A DNA stretch of 64,000 nt from Sorangium aterium (GTDB lineage Bacteria; Myxococcota_A; Polyangia; Polyangiales; Polyangiaceae): positions 620,001 through 684,000 of the forward strand of contig NZ_JAQNDK010000001.1 of assembly GCF_028368935.1 (NCBI RefSeq), written 5' to 3'. Shown here piece by piece: positions 17,956 through 26,328 of the stretch. A model generated the notes under the pieces. The model had not been told where the DNA came from. It worked only from the letters and a program-made list of their open reading frames with translations, and searched no databases. The first letter of the stretch is position 1; each line of letters opens with the position of its first letter. A program made the translations under genes and the position numbers.

Positions 17956-19950
17956 TCACGGGGCGTCCTCCAGCGCGAAGGCGTCGAGTTGCTCCGCGAG
18001 CTCCACCAGATCTCCGGCGGTGGCCGCGATATGGCCCGTGCCGGGCAGCCCGCCGCCGTTGCCCCAGATCTCGATCTCGCTACCTTCGACCCCAGGCGCG
18101 AGGACGGCCAGGCTGTCCGGGGGCGCCGGGCGTTGATCGTAGAGCCAGCGCAGCAGCATGCGGTGGCGGAAGTCGAGGCTCGAGAGCGCGACGAAGAGGC
18201 CGGGCTGGACGCGCGGCCGCGCCAGGAGCTCCTCCATCCATAGCGGCGGCCGGGCGCCGTCGGCGCCGAGGGGGCCGTGGATGTGATCGTCCTCGGTGAG
18301 CAGCGGCGGCGAGAAGATGGGGCGCGGCTCGGCCGAGTAGCCGCCGTACAGGCGGAGCACGACGATCTCGCTGTCGAGATCGAAGCGCCTCGGCATGACG
18401 GGATCCATCTTCCACGTCGCCGCCCCCGCGGCGCGCTTGACGACGCGCGGCTTGCCGCCGGCGCCCAGGAGGGACGGCTGGATGGCGTACACGGTCCGCT
18501 GCGGCAGCGTCTGCGCGATCGCGTGCTCGAGGCAGGGCCGCCAGAGCAGCGTGACGTGGACCCCCGGCCGGACGAAGCGCGCGAGCGCCTCGACGAGCGG
18601 CGGGGCCGCCGCAGCGGGCGAGGCGGTCAGCGCTTGCTGGAAGAGCGAGTGCAGCACCTCCTGCCCGAACCGGAGCACGCAGCGCTGGGTGAGCGCGCTC
18701 AGCGACATCCCCTGCGCCGCCGGCTCGCCGCTCTCCTGCATGAACTGCTCGAGCTCCCGCTGGAGCGCGGCGCGATCGTCCTCGAGATCGCCGAGCACCA
18801 TCGTGAACGGCCGCTCGAGCAGGCTCTGGAGCGCGGGCGCGAGGGCCCTCGATCGGCCCTTCTTCCCCGGCCTCGCCACGCGGCGGCCCTGGAAGTTGAA
18901 GACCACCGAGTCCGAGCCGCGGAGGTACAGGATCGGCGAGAACGCCTCGGCGCTCTGGGAGAGCAGCGTCCGCCGCGCCGCCGCCACGCTCGCGCCGATG
19001 TCGCCGTGGCTCAGCGACGCGCCCGTGAGCGCGCGGTAGAGCTCGGTCGAGCACGCGCGCGCCACGTCGGCCTTCACCGGCCAGAGGTGCGCCACCACGG
19101 CGTCCGCGCCCGCCCTGGCCAGGATCTCCGCCGCGCTGCCGAGCGCGCCGGCCCTGGCGCCCTCGCAGGCCTCGAGGATCACGAGGCGCAGCTCCTCGCA
19201 GAAGGCCGCGGAGAGCTCGCGACCCAGCGCCTCGGCGGTGATCCACGCCTCCTCGCCGTCCTCGTCGTCCGCCACGCGCAGGACGGGCTTGCCCGACAGA
19301 TCCACGCCGCCGTGGCCGAGCCAGTGCACGACGTGCGGGCTCTTGCCGCGACGGAGCCGATCGAAGAGGGCCCGCGCGCCGATCTCCGGCCCGGCGATCG
19401 GATCGAGCCACTCCACCTCGCCGGCGTCGATCGACGGGGCGAGCGCCTCGCGCAGCACGTCGAGGGCCCGCTCGCCGGTGCCCGGCGCGATCCCGAGCAC
19501 CCGGACGGCGCCCTTGACCTCGCGCGGCTCCCACGGCTCCGACGAGGTGACGCCCCGCGCGAAGAGCACCCTGGGGTCGGTCCCCAGGAACCCTTCGGAC
19601 GTCCCCTGCCTGCAGAGCGCCTCCCAGGGGATCGCCTGGAGCGCGTGGTCGCGGGCGAAGAGCCGCACCAGGAGCGGACCGCCCTTCGACGCCTCGCCGA
19701 GCCGCACGAGGACGTCGCGCAGCTCCCCTTGGAAGACCTCCTCGTGGAGCGCCTGCGCGTCGCTCACCGCCGCTGGGTCGAGCGATTTACCGCCGCGGAC
19801 CGCCCTCCCGATCTTGCTGGCGAAGGCCCGCAGGGCGTCGAGGCCCTGCTCGGCGGATATCGCGTGCCCCGCAGGGCGCTCTCCCCGGCTGCCACGCGCG
19901 CTGACGCGCACCTCATCACCGCTGATGTCGAGCTCGATCTCCAACCACAT
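17956..19950 (-). CDS. CHAT-domain protease-like protein
   Basis: The protein has 664 aa. The N-terminal half carries a CHAT (caspase-like) domain: PLLVRLFARDHALQAIPWEAL, then HVVHWLGHGGVDLSG with the catalytic His (H213), then LRLVILEACEGARAG with the catalytic Cys (C262), and DAVVAHLWPVKADVA. The C-terminal ~330 residues (beginning about VVFNFQGRRVARPGKK) match nothing I recognise and may be a sensor or partner-binding part. The start ATG 19950 gives MWLEIELDISGDEV, the usual short beta-rich N-terminus of CHAT proteins. It lies 82 bases from the palindrome at 20033, divergent from the regulator gene. CHAT proteases act in bacterial cell-death and defence systems; the link to an eCIS is inference. 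Confidence 0.8.
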   Translation of the reverse strand: MWLEIELDISGDEVRVSARGSRGERPAGHAISAEQGLDALRAFASKIGRAVRGGKSLDPAAVSDAQALHEEVFQGELRDVLVRLGEASKGGPLLVRLFARDHALQAIPWEALCRQGTSEGFLGTDPRVLFARGVTSSEPWEPREVKGAVRVLGIAPGTGERALDVLREALAPSIDAGEVEWLDPIAGPEIGARALFDRLRRGKSPHVVHWLGHGGVDLSGKPVLRVADDEDGEEAWITAEALGRELSAAFCEELRLVILEACEGARAGALGSAAEILARAGADAVVAHLWPVKADVARACSTELYRALTGASLSHGDIGASVAAARRTLLSQSAEAFSPILYLRGSDSVVFNFQGRRVARPGKKGRSRALAPALQSLLERPFTMVLGDLEDDRAALQRELEQFMQESGEPAAQGMSLSALTQRCVLRFGQEVLHSLFQQALTASPAAAAPPLVEALARFVRPGVHVTLLWRPCLEHAIAQTLPQRTVYAIQPSLLGAGGKPRVVKRAAGAATWKMDPVMPRRFDLDSEIVVLRLYGGYSAEPRPIFSPPLLTEDDHIHGPLGADGARPPLWMEELLARPRVQPGLFVALSSLDFRHRMLLRWLYDQRPAPPDSLAVLAPGVEGSEIEIWGNGGGLPGTGHIAATAGDLVELAEQLDAFALEDAP

Positions 19951-20032
19951 CGAAAGACAAGCCTCGTTACGTTGTGCTCCCTGCCGTGTCTGACTCGGTG
20001 GCTTTGTAGACCGCAGCAGAAGGAATTCTCAC

Positions 20033-20048
20033 CTTAAAAACTATTAAG
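20033..20048. promoter_or_regulatory. eCIS-cluster palindrome CTTAA-N6-TTAAG, copy 1
   Basis: CTTAAAAACTATTAAG in a divergent promoter region, 82 bases from the CHAT start and 81 bases from the regulator start. It matches copies at 28101, 48805 and 51974. The half-sites are AT-only apart from the outer C/G, striking in ~70% GC DNA. It is symmetric, so it could serve both directions. Confidence 0.6.
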
Positions 20049-20129
20049 AACGCATCGGCGGGCTCGTCCTTGGGACGTGATTAATGATGTGTGCCGGCAG
20101 GCGTGCGCGACTGAGGGACGGACACGATC

Positions 20130-21410
20130 ATGGGATTCACGGACGATTCTCGCTCACGATGGCTTGGCAGATATGAAAACCCGCGCTCCATCCGCCGTCG
20201 CGACGGCCTCCACGTCGTCGCGGCGGCGCGCGCCGGAGACGCGGCGCCCTGCGTGGTCATCGTGCCCGGCCCGGCCGCCAGCGCGGCGCGGGCGAACACC
20301 GTATTTGCCGAGATCGAGCGCGTCCACGCGCTCCTCGATCACCCGCTCATCCCGAAGGTCGCGGCGCGCGGGGTCGCCGACGGCATGCCGTACATCGAGC
20401 TCGCCTGTGACGCCGTGATCGACGGCGCCGACCTCACGGGCCTCCTGAGCGACGCCGGCTGGAAGGTGCCGCCCGGCAGCGCGGCCGGCCTCGTCGCGAG
20501 CCTCCGCAGGGCCATGCAGGCGGCCCACGCGGTGATCGATCCGAAGCACGGGCGGCCCGTCTGCATCGGCCGCGTCTCGTGCGCTGACGTCCTCTTCTCA
20601 CGCGAAGGGCGCTGGTATCTCGTCGGCTACGGCAGGAATGCCCCGCTCGAGAGAGCCGGAGAACAGCAGAGCCACAGGGTCCTGGAGTTCCAGGCGCCCG
20701 AGGTGGCGGCGGGCGGCGAGCCGAGCCCGGCGGGCGACGAGCTCGCGCTGTCGCTCCTCGCGCGGTCGCTCTGCCACGCGGTCCAGGGCAGCGCGGCGAG
20801 CGCGCGCGGCGTCGACCGGAGCATCCGCGCGATGGACCTCGATTCGCCCGGGCAGCTGGAGCGGCGCGCCCCTGGCGCGCCGGCTCACGCGCGGAGAGGC
20901 GCCGAGGAGGCGGACGCCGCGGCGGACCTCCTCCACCACCTCGCGCCCTGCAGCGAGGCGCCTGATCCCGAGGGGTTCGCGTCGCTCGTGGCCAGCCTGC
21001 TCGCCGGGCGGCCGCTGCCGCTCGACGAGCAGGCGGCGCCGGCCTGCCCGCCCACGCTGGTCCTCGGCTGCGAGGTGCGCTGGATCGCGGCGAAGGACGG
21101 CGTGAAGCACACGCTCGGACACGCGCTCAGCCGCATCGTGACGGCCCTCGTCGACAGGCACGACGAGGCGCCGGACGCCTCGCTCTCGCTCCAGGACCTG
21201 CTCGAGGCCGGCTGGCCCGGCGAGCGGCCGGTGGCGGACGCGGGGGCCAACCGCGTCTACGTGGCCCTGACCCAGCTCCGCCGCATGGGGCTCAGGGACG
21301 TCATCGAGCGCAATGAGCACGGCTATCGCCTCGCCCCGCGCGCCGTCGTCCGGTTCGTCTCGCCCCGGACCGAGGGCGCGCGACCTCAGGACACGCGCTC
21401 CGCCCCGTGA
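20130..21410 (+). CDS. pseudokinase-winged-helix putative transcriptional regulator of the eCIS cluster
   Basis: The protein has 426 aa. Residues about 10-225 follow the order of a Ser/Thr kinase domain (HALLDHPLIPKVAARGVADG; PYIELACD; a helix leading to AHAVIDPKHG; FQAPEVAAGGE as the APE block), but key residues are missing: there is no VAIK lysine, the HRD loop is absent and DFG is replaced by VGYGR. It is therefore a likely pseudokinase. The C-terminal ~110 residues (LGHALSRIVTALVDRH through NRVYVALTQLRRMGL and ERNEHGYRLAPRAVVRF) look like an OmpR/SARP-type winged helix. It is divergent from the CHAT gene across the palindrome at 20033. I infer that it is the local DNA-binding regulator. 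The start ATG 20130 has GAGGGA about 10 bases upstream. Confidence 0.65.
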   Translation: MGFTDDSRSRWLGRYENPRSIRRRDGLHVVAAARAGDAAPCVVIVPGPAASAARANTVFAEIERVHALLDHPLIPKVAARGVADGMPYIELACDAVIDGADLTGLLSDAGWKVPPGSAAGLVASLRRAMQAAHAVIDPKHGRPVCIGRVSCADVLFSREGRWYLVGYGRNAPLERAGEQQSHRVLEFQAPEVAAGGEPSPAGDELALSLLARSLCHAVQGSAASARGVDRSIRAMDLDSPGQLERRAPGAPAHARRGAEEADAAADLLHHLAPCSEAPDPEGFASLVASLLAGRPLPLDEQAAPACPPTLVLGCEVRWIAAKDGVKHTLGHALSRIVTALVDRHDEAPDASLSLQDLLEAGWPGERPVADAGANRVYVALTQLRRMGLRDVIERNEHGYRLAPRAVVRFVSPRTEGARPQDTRSAP

Positions 21411-21436
21411 ACGGGGCGGCGCGCCCGCTGGCGCCG

Positions 21437-22015
21437 CTACCTCGCCCTCTGCTCCCCGGCGAATGTCTCTGCCACCTTGAGCACGAGCCGCTCGCTGAAG
21501 CCAGCGATGAACGCGATCGCGAAGGCCTTGCTGTTGTCGGCGTCCCCGAGGTTCAGCACCCTCGACTGGAGGAACGCGTAGGCGGCGAGCCCAGGCAGCG
21601 CCCCGAGGACGGCGCGCGAGAGGGTAACCCTTGCGTCCGACACCTGCGTGTGAGCCCTGGTCCGGAGGGAAGAACCCTTGAGCGATCGAGCAGCGCTGAA
21701 GGTCGCTCCCAGGGCGCCAAAGGAGAAGACGCCGAGGAGGGTCCGATATCCCCAGGCAGGCCATTGCTGGACGGGGGCTCGCGTCGTGGCCGTGAGCGCC
21801 ACGAGGAGCAGCAGGACGAAAAGGGCGAGGAGCGCGAGCGTCCAGAGCTGCTCCCTGAGGAGCCGGCACCCGGTGTCGACGCGCTCGTGGCGGCGTTCGC
21901 GGCGGCGTGACCGCAGGGCGAGGCGCCGCCGGGCCCTGCGCGGCGGCGCCTCGCCCACGGACGCGGCGGGGGGGCGAGCCGGCGGGGCGTCGGGCTCCTC
22001 TTCGGGCACGCGCAC
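21437..22015 (-). CDS. small multi-pass membrane protein, function unknown
   Basis: About 192 aa from GTG 22015 (GTG 22009 is an alternative), directly after the stop of the upstream caspase-fold gene at 22018-22020, so coupled translation is likely. The N-terminal ~55 residues are Pro- and Arg-rich and would be cytoplasmic. Three hydrophobic segments follow: LWTLALLALFVLLLLVALT, YRTLLGVFSFGALGATFS and LSRAVLGALPGLAAYAFL. The protein ends with AFAIAFIAGFSERLVLKVAE, a phrase common in uncharacterised bacterial membrane proteins. It might anchor or sense for the neighbouring protease-like protein (inference). It is convergent with the regulator gene with a 26-base gap. Confidence 0.6.
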   Translation of the reverse strand: MRVPEEEPDAPPARPPAASVGEAPPRRARRRLALRSRRRERRHERVDTGCRLLREQLWTLALLALFVLLLLVALTATTRAPVQQWPAWGYRTLLGVFSFGALGATFSAARSLKGSSLRTRAHTQVSDARVTLSRAVLGALPGLAAYAFLQSRVLNLGDADNSKAFAIAFIAGFSERLVLKVAETFAGEQRAR

Positions 22016-22017
22016 CG

Positions 22018-23709
22018 CTACGGCAGCTCGCCCAGCGCCTCGAGCCCGGCCTCGCAATAGGCCTCGTACCAGCGCTGGAGCTCTTCGCGCGTGATACCGT
22101 ATCTCTCGGCGATCTTCCTGTCGCCCTCCTCTCCGAGGATCTTCTCGTGGACGGCGCGCTGCATGCGCGCCGCGTCCCGCGCGCGCTCCGCCGCCGGCGC
22201 CGGTGGAGCGGCGGGCGCCGGCGGGACGGGCGAGCGCACCTCCGCCGGCGCGGGCGTCGCCCTGGCGGCTCCCCTGTCGCGGTCGATCGCGAGCCGCGCC
22301 GCCGGATCACCCAGGAGGACGTACCCCGCGAGATCCTCGCGCAGCATCCACAGGTTCGCCCGCCGCTTCGCGCGACCCTGGTCGGGCGCGAGGGGCTTGC
22401 CCGCCGTCTCGGCCCTCGCCTCCTGGTTGTACATCGCGGCGAGCTCGTAGTTGGCGTTCCCCAGGTAACGGAGGAGCTCGTTGTACGAGTTGCCCACGCG
22501 CGCGCCCTTCACCAGGGAGCTGAAGACGCCCTCGAACCGCGACGCCCTGTCCTTGCCGTCGGGCCCCATGTCCTGGAAGCTGTAGGTCCAGGCCAGATCG
22601 ATGTGGGCCATGACCGCGAGCGGGCCGCGCGGGCTCGCCAGCGCGGCCTGCGGCAGCGCGGCGATGAAGGGCCTATCGCCCGGCCGGGGCAGGCCGGCGA
22701 GCACGCCGTCGACCCGCCCACCGAAGCCGCCCGCGTCGCGCAGGCGGGCGAGCCAGTGGTGATAGGCGCTCGCCGCCGGCGTCCCGCCGCCGTAACACGC
22801 GAGGAAGAACCAGATCCCGCCGGGCAGAAAGGGCCTGTCGCCGAGGTCCTCCGCCGCGATGCGCACGCCGGAGCCCAGACTTATCGCCCCTTGCACGGCG
22901 CGCTGCTCGTCCGCCGACGTCCACCCCCTGCGGGGCGCGCCCAGACCGTGGCTCATGGTGAACAGCATCGACGGCTCCGGCCGCCCGAGCTGCTCGAGGA
23001 GCGCGCTCCTCGCCGCCTCGGCGCCGTCAAACCCGATCTCCTCGATGTCCCTCGCCTTGAAGCCGCCCCTCTGCCGGGTGTCGCGGCACCGCGCCACGCT
23101 GGGCGCGACGAGCGCCCTGTGGCCGATGGTGGTCGCCGCGGTGCCGTCCTGCGCGGTGAAGAAGAGCGCCCGCGCCTGCGCCTCCCTCGGAGGGGCGCGC
23201 TCCGAGGAGAGGAGCTTGTCCACGTACGCCGCGTAGCCCGCGGCGGACCGGGACACCAGGCGACCGACCAGCGCCTCGCTCGCCATGGCCTGCTGGAGCT
23301 CGAGCGAGACCGCGTCGAGGTCGCCGAGCACGAGGAGATACCGCGGCAGATCCCCGAGCGCGACCGACTCGTCATGATAGACGCTCTTGCTCCACCGGAT
23401 CGCCGCGTCCGCGTCCATGCCGGCCGGGACGCGGTAGGGCACGACGGGCGCGCCCTGGTCCTGTTCCCGCTTCCGGATCAGGGGCTCGACGAGCGCGAGG
23501 AGGGCGTCGCCCGCGGGCCCCTCGGGCGCGATGACGGACCAGCGCTGGAGCGAGAGATCGTTGGGATCCTCGGAGAAATCGGCGAAATCGTGGATCTGCT
23601 CGTCTCCGCCGGGCTGCGCCTCGTCCGCGGCGGACTCGAGCGGCAACCCCTCTTCGAGGACAGGTCGTTGATCGTCGGCGTGACAGAGGAGCAGCTCGAT
23701 GTCGGACAT
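22018..23709 (-). CDS. caspase-fold (clan CD-like) putative cysteine peptidase with C-terminal HTH-like tail, paralogue A
   Basis: A 563-aa soluble protein. The dyad candidates are MLFTMSHGLGAPRRGW (H254) and WFFLACYGGGTPAAS (C305), spaced as in paralogue B (16133-17812). The N-terminus MSDIELLLCHADDQRPVLEEG matches the paralogue's. The last ~55 residues (DRKIAERYGITREELQRWYE) form a good helix-turn-helix of the transposase or sigma-region-4 kind. A peptidase-like fold joined to such a tail is unusual. It is the fourth gene of the leftward operon starting at 28040, 12 bases downstream of the phosphoesterase. No catalytic activity is proven. The conserved His-Gly and Ala-Cys in both copies argue that the site is under selection. 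Confidence 0.65.
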   Translation of the reverse strand: MSDIELLLCHADDQRPVLEEGLPLESAADEAQPGGDEQIHDFADFSEDPNDLSLQRWSVIAPEGPAGDALLALVEPLIRKREQDQGAPVVPYRVPAGMDADAAIRWSKSVYHDESVALGDLPRYLLVLGDLDAVSLELQQAMASEALVGRLVSRSAAGYAAYVDKLLSSERAPPREAQARALFFTAQDGTAATTIGHRALVAPSVARCRDTRQRGGFKARDIEEIGFDGAEAARSALLEQLGRPEPSMLFTMSHGLGAPRRGWTSADEQRAVQGAISLGSGVRIAAEDLGDRPFLPGGIWFFLACYGGGTPAASAYHHWLARLRDAGGFGGRVDGVLAGLPRPGDRPFIAALPQAALASPRGPLAVMAHIDLAWTYSFQDMGPDGKDRASRFEGVFSSLVKGARVGNSYNELLRYLGNANYELAAMYNQEARAETAGKPLAPDQGRAKRRANLWMLREDLAGYVLLGDPAARLAIDRDRGAARATPAPAEVRSPVPPAPAAPPAPAAERARDAARMQRAVHEKILGEEGDRKIAERYGITREELQRWYEAYCEAGLEALGELP

Positions 23710-23721
23710 GACTCCTCCCTC

Positions 23722-25065
23722 TCAGCGCGCCACGTCGCCCGAGGGCACGCGCGCGGCCCCCAGGGAGTGGAGCTTTCCATCGTCCCATTGCACGAGCCGC
23801 ATCGTCGCGCCGCCGTCCGGGTGCGGGTCGAGGAGCACGGCGGTGAGGCGCTGGACGGTCCTCGCCGCCCTCTGCCGCTCGGGCAGGAGCCTCGGGTTGT
23901 CGCGCAGCTCTCCGAGGAACTCGGCCCACGCCTCGTCGCCGGCGTCCGAGCGCGGGAGCTGCATCAGCCATATCCACGTGCCCGTGTTGGCGAAGGCGAT
24001 GCCGTCGGCCGCCTTCCAGCGGGCCGCGTGGGTGTGGCCGAGCACCACCGCGCCGGCGTCGAATTTCTTCGCCAGGCGCCGGGCGTCGGCCCACTCGGCC
24101 TCATCGGGCTCGAGGCGGAAGTACTCGTCACCGAGGGTGCCGGCGAGCCTCTTCTGCATGCCCGCGTAGAGCTTCAGGCCGGCCCGCGCGAGCTTGAGGC
24201 TCGCGGTCGACATCGTCTCTTCCTCGGCGAACGCCGCGGGCCCGTCGCCGAGCGCGGCCTCGAGCGCCGCCGCCTCCTCGGCCTCGAGGCCGGCGTCGGC
24301 GAACCTCTCGGCGAGCCCGAGATCCTCCTCCTCCTCGGCGAAGGAGGCCGCCGACCCCGCCTTCTTGAAGAGCTGCCAGCCGATGTCGAGCGAGGCCGCG
24401 CTGAAGAGCTGCTTCACGATCTCGGGCGCGACCGCGAGTGCGGCGAGCGCCGCGCCCTGGAAATCGGGCTTGAGCAGGCTCACGAAGCGCAGGCCGTGCC
24501 GGCGCGCGATGGGGTTCATGAGCTGCTTCACGAGGACCGAGCCGGCCGCGTACTTGAACCGGTCGAGCCGGGCCAGGCGCCCGTAGTCGACCTTGTTCCA
24601 GTTGTCGTTGTGCTCGCCGTGGGTGACGAGGATCCGGGCGCCGCCGACGTCGAGGATCGCGGGGGCGTCGCCCAGCTGGAACGTGAGGCGCGCAGCGACC
24701 TCGGGCGGCTGATCTATCGCCGCGCGCAGGATCTCCTGCACCTCCGGGACGGCGAGCTCCACGTCGTGGTTGCCGAGGCGGACGACGACCTCACCGCCGC
24801 GCGCGAGGACGCGCCCGAACGCCTTCAGCACGGCGGCGCTCGCGGGCGCGGCGGCGATCGCGCGGGCCTGCGCGGCGGCGCGCGCGGGATCGAGCTCCAG
24901 CGGATCTTCGTTCATGAGGAAGTCGAGGCCGTCGCCGTTGACCACGACCCGCGCGGGCTCGCCCGCGATCCGGTCGAGGAGCGCGGGCAGCGCCTCGCCC
25001 CCGGCGAAGACGTCGTAGTCACCCCCGTTGCCGAGGTGCAGATCACTGATGATGAGGGTACGCAT
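23722..25065 (-). CDS. calcineurin-type metallophosphoesterase
   Basis: The protein has 447 aa. All metal-binding motifs of the family are present: SDLHLG (7-12), VNGDGLDF (42-49), GNHD (98-101), THGEH (148-152) and GHTH (near residue 350). It should bind two metal ions and cleave a phosphoester, but the substrate cannot be told. Between the fourth and fifth motifs is a ~190-residue insertion rich in Ala and Glu (EEEEDLGLAERFADAG), probably helical, which is larger than usual. There is no signal peptide. It is the third gene of the 28040-21437 operon, between the papain-like and the caspase-fold genes. A role in nucleotide signalling or in processing the eCIS accessory pathway is only conjecture. 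Confidence 0.85.
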   Translation of the reverse strand: MRTLIISDLHLGNGGDYDVFAGGEALPALLDRIAGEPARVVVNGDGLDFLMNEDPLELDPARAAAQARAIAAAPASAAVLKAFGRVLARGGEVVVRLGNHDVELAVPEVQEILRAAIDQPPEVAARLTFQLGDAPAILDVGGARILVTHGEHNDNWNKVDYGRLARLDRFKYAAGSVLVKQLMNPIARRHGLRFVSLLKPDFQGAALAALAVAPEIVKQLFSAASLDIGWQLFKKAGSAASFAEEEEDLGLAERFADAGLEAEEAAALEAALGDGPAAFAEEETMSTASLKLARAGLKLYAGMQKRLAGTLGDEYFRLEPDEAEWADARRLAKKFDAGAVVLGHTHAARWKAADGIAFANTGTWIWLMQLPRSDAGDEAWAEFLGELRDNPRLLPERQRAARTVQRLTAVLLDPHPDGGATMRLVQWDDGKLHSLGAARVPSGDVAR

Positions 25066-25107
25066 GAAGGTTGTCTCCCGGGTTGCTGGGGCGCCCTGTG
25101 CCGCGGC

Positions 25108-26328
25108 TCAGCGGAGCGCCGCGGGCGGCGCCCAGATCGCGTGGTGAGGCCGGTTGTGCAGGCCCTGGGCCGGGCTCCACGACATCTTCGCGTTGCCCCT
25201 GGCATCGCAGAAGACGTCGAGCAGCGGCCGGTTGTCCGGGGCGACCTTGGTCGGCGCGTCGGACTTCGAGTTGACGCACCACGTGGGCTCGATGCGGTCG
25301 TGAAACGGCGCGCCGCGCAGCGAACGGAGCAGCCAGGAGATGGGGAGGCCCTCGTCCTCCATCGACATCCACTCCGAGCGATAGAGCAGCTCGCCGTCGC
25401 CGCGGCGCCGGAGGAGCAGGCGGGCGCGCCCGCGCGGCTTCAGATCGCTCTTGATCTCTCCGAGGCCGTCGATCCGGGCGATGCCGCGGAACGACCATCG
25501 ACCTCCCGAGAGCGCCGGCGGGATGAACGGCCACCAGTGCGACTCCCAGAGCATGCGCGCGCCCCTGACGGCGGCGGGGTGCATCGCGGGGTCGTTGAAC
25601 GAGGTGGTGGTGTCCCAGAGCTGCCATTTGCGCTCGACCGGGTGCTTGCGGATCACCATCGCCACGTGCCCGCTCCCGGCGCCCGCGGCTCCCGAGGCCG
25701 ACCAGAAGAGGCACGAGCCGACCGTGACCTTCTCCCAGAGCTCATCGGGCCAGTCGGCGAGCACCTTCGGGACGGAGGTCCAGCCGTCGCCCAGCCTGGC
25801 TGCCGCCGGCAGCGCGTCGGTCCCACAGCCGATGTCGCCGTACGGGCCGCCGTCCCAGCCGCCGATGCAGAGCGCGGTGGTCACCGACTGCTGGCACTGC
25901 CCCACGATCGGGTACCGCCCGTTGCCCGTGATCGCCTTCGCGACCCCTCTTTGCGCGCCGTAGAAGAAGGCTGGCATCGTGTACGGAATGCCGGTCTGGT
26001 GCTCGGCGACGGCCCGCGCCCAGTCCTCGCGGTCGCCGGAGGCGGTGTCGTAATCGGGGTGCGAGAAGACGTCGCCGATCCCCTCCCTGGCGCGGGACAG
26101 GATGAACTCGGCGAGGCCCGCGGCGTCCTCGGGCCCGCTCAGGCCGTGCTCGGGCGGGTCCAGCAGGTTCACGGTGCGGACGAGCTGCGGTGGCGGCTCG
26201 TCGTCGGCGAACGCGACCGGGCGAGCCAGCCACTCCTCGGGCGGCTCGGCGGGCGCCGGGTCCATGTCCACCCACGCGGGGACGCCCGCCTGCGGCGGGG
26301 CGCCTTCATCGCTCTTCTCTGCGGTCAT
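25108..26328 (-). CDS. putative papain-fold (NlpC/P60- or CHAP-like) hydrolase
   Basis: The protein has 406 aa. The core shows a Cys at the start of a helix in PIVGQCQQSVTTALC (C145), a His in GSGHVAMVIRKHP (H221) and an Asp in WQLWDTTTSFN (D239). This order and spacing fit papain-fold peptidoglycan amidases or peptidases, but overall similarity is too weak for a firm family call. The N-terminal ~110 residues are acidic and Pro-rich. There is no signal peptide, so if it acts on cell wall it must be delivered (for example as cargo) or released by lysis. It overlaps the upstream gene by 4 bases (ATGA), so the two are co-translated and probably act together. Confidence 0.5.
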   Translation of the reverse strand: MTAEKSDEGAPPQAGVPAWVDMDPAPAEPPEEWLARPVAFADDEPPPQLVRTVNLLDPPEHGLSGPEDAAGLAEFILSRAREGIGDVFSHPDYDTASGDREDWARAVAEHQTGIPYTMPAFFYGAQRGVAKAITGNGRYPIVGQCQQSVTTALCIGGWDGGPYGDIGCGTDALPAAARLGDGWTSVPKVLADWPDELWEKVTVGSCLFWSASGAAGAGSGHVAMVIRKHPVERKWQLWDTTTSFNDPAMHPAAVRGARMLWESHWWPFIPPALSGGRWSFRGIARIDGLGEIKSDLKPRGRARLLLRRRGDGELLYRSEWMSMEDEGLPISWLLRSLRGAPFHDRIEPTWCVNSKSDAPTKVAPDNRPLLDVFCDARGNAKMSWSPAQGLHNRPHHAIWAPPAALR

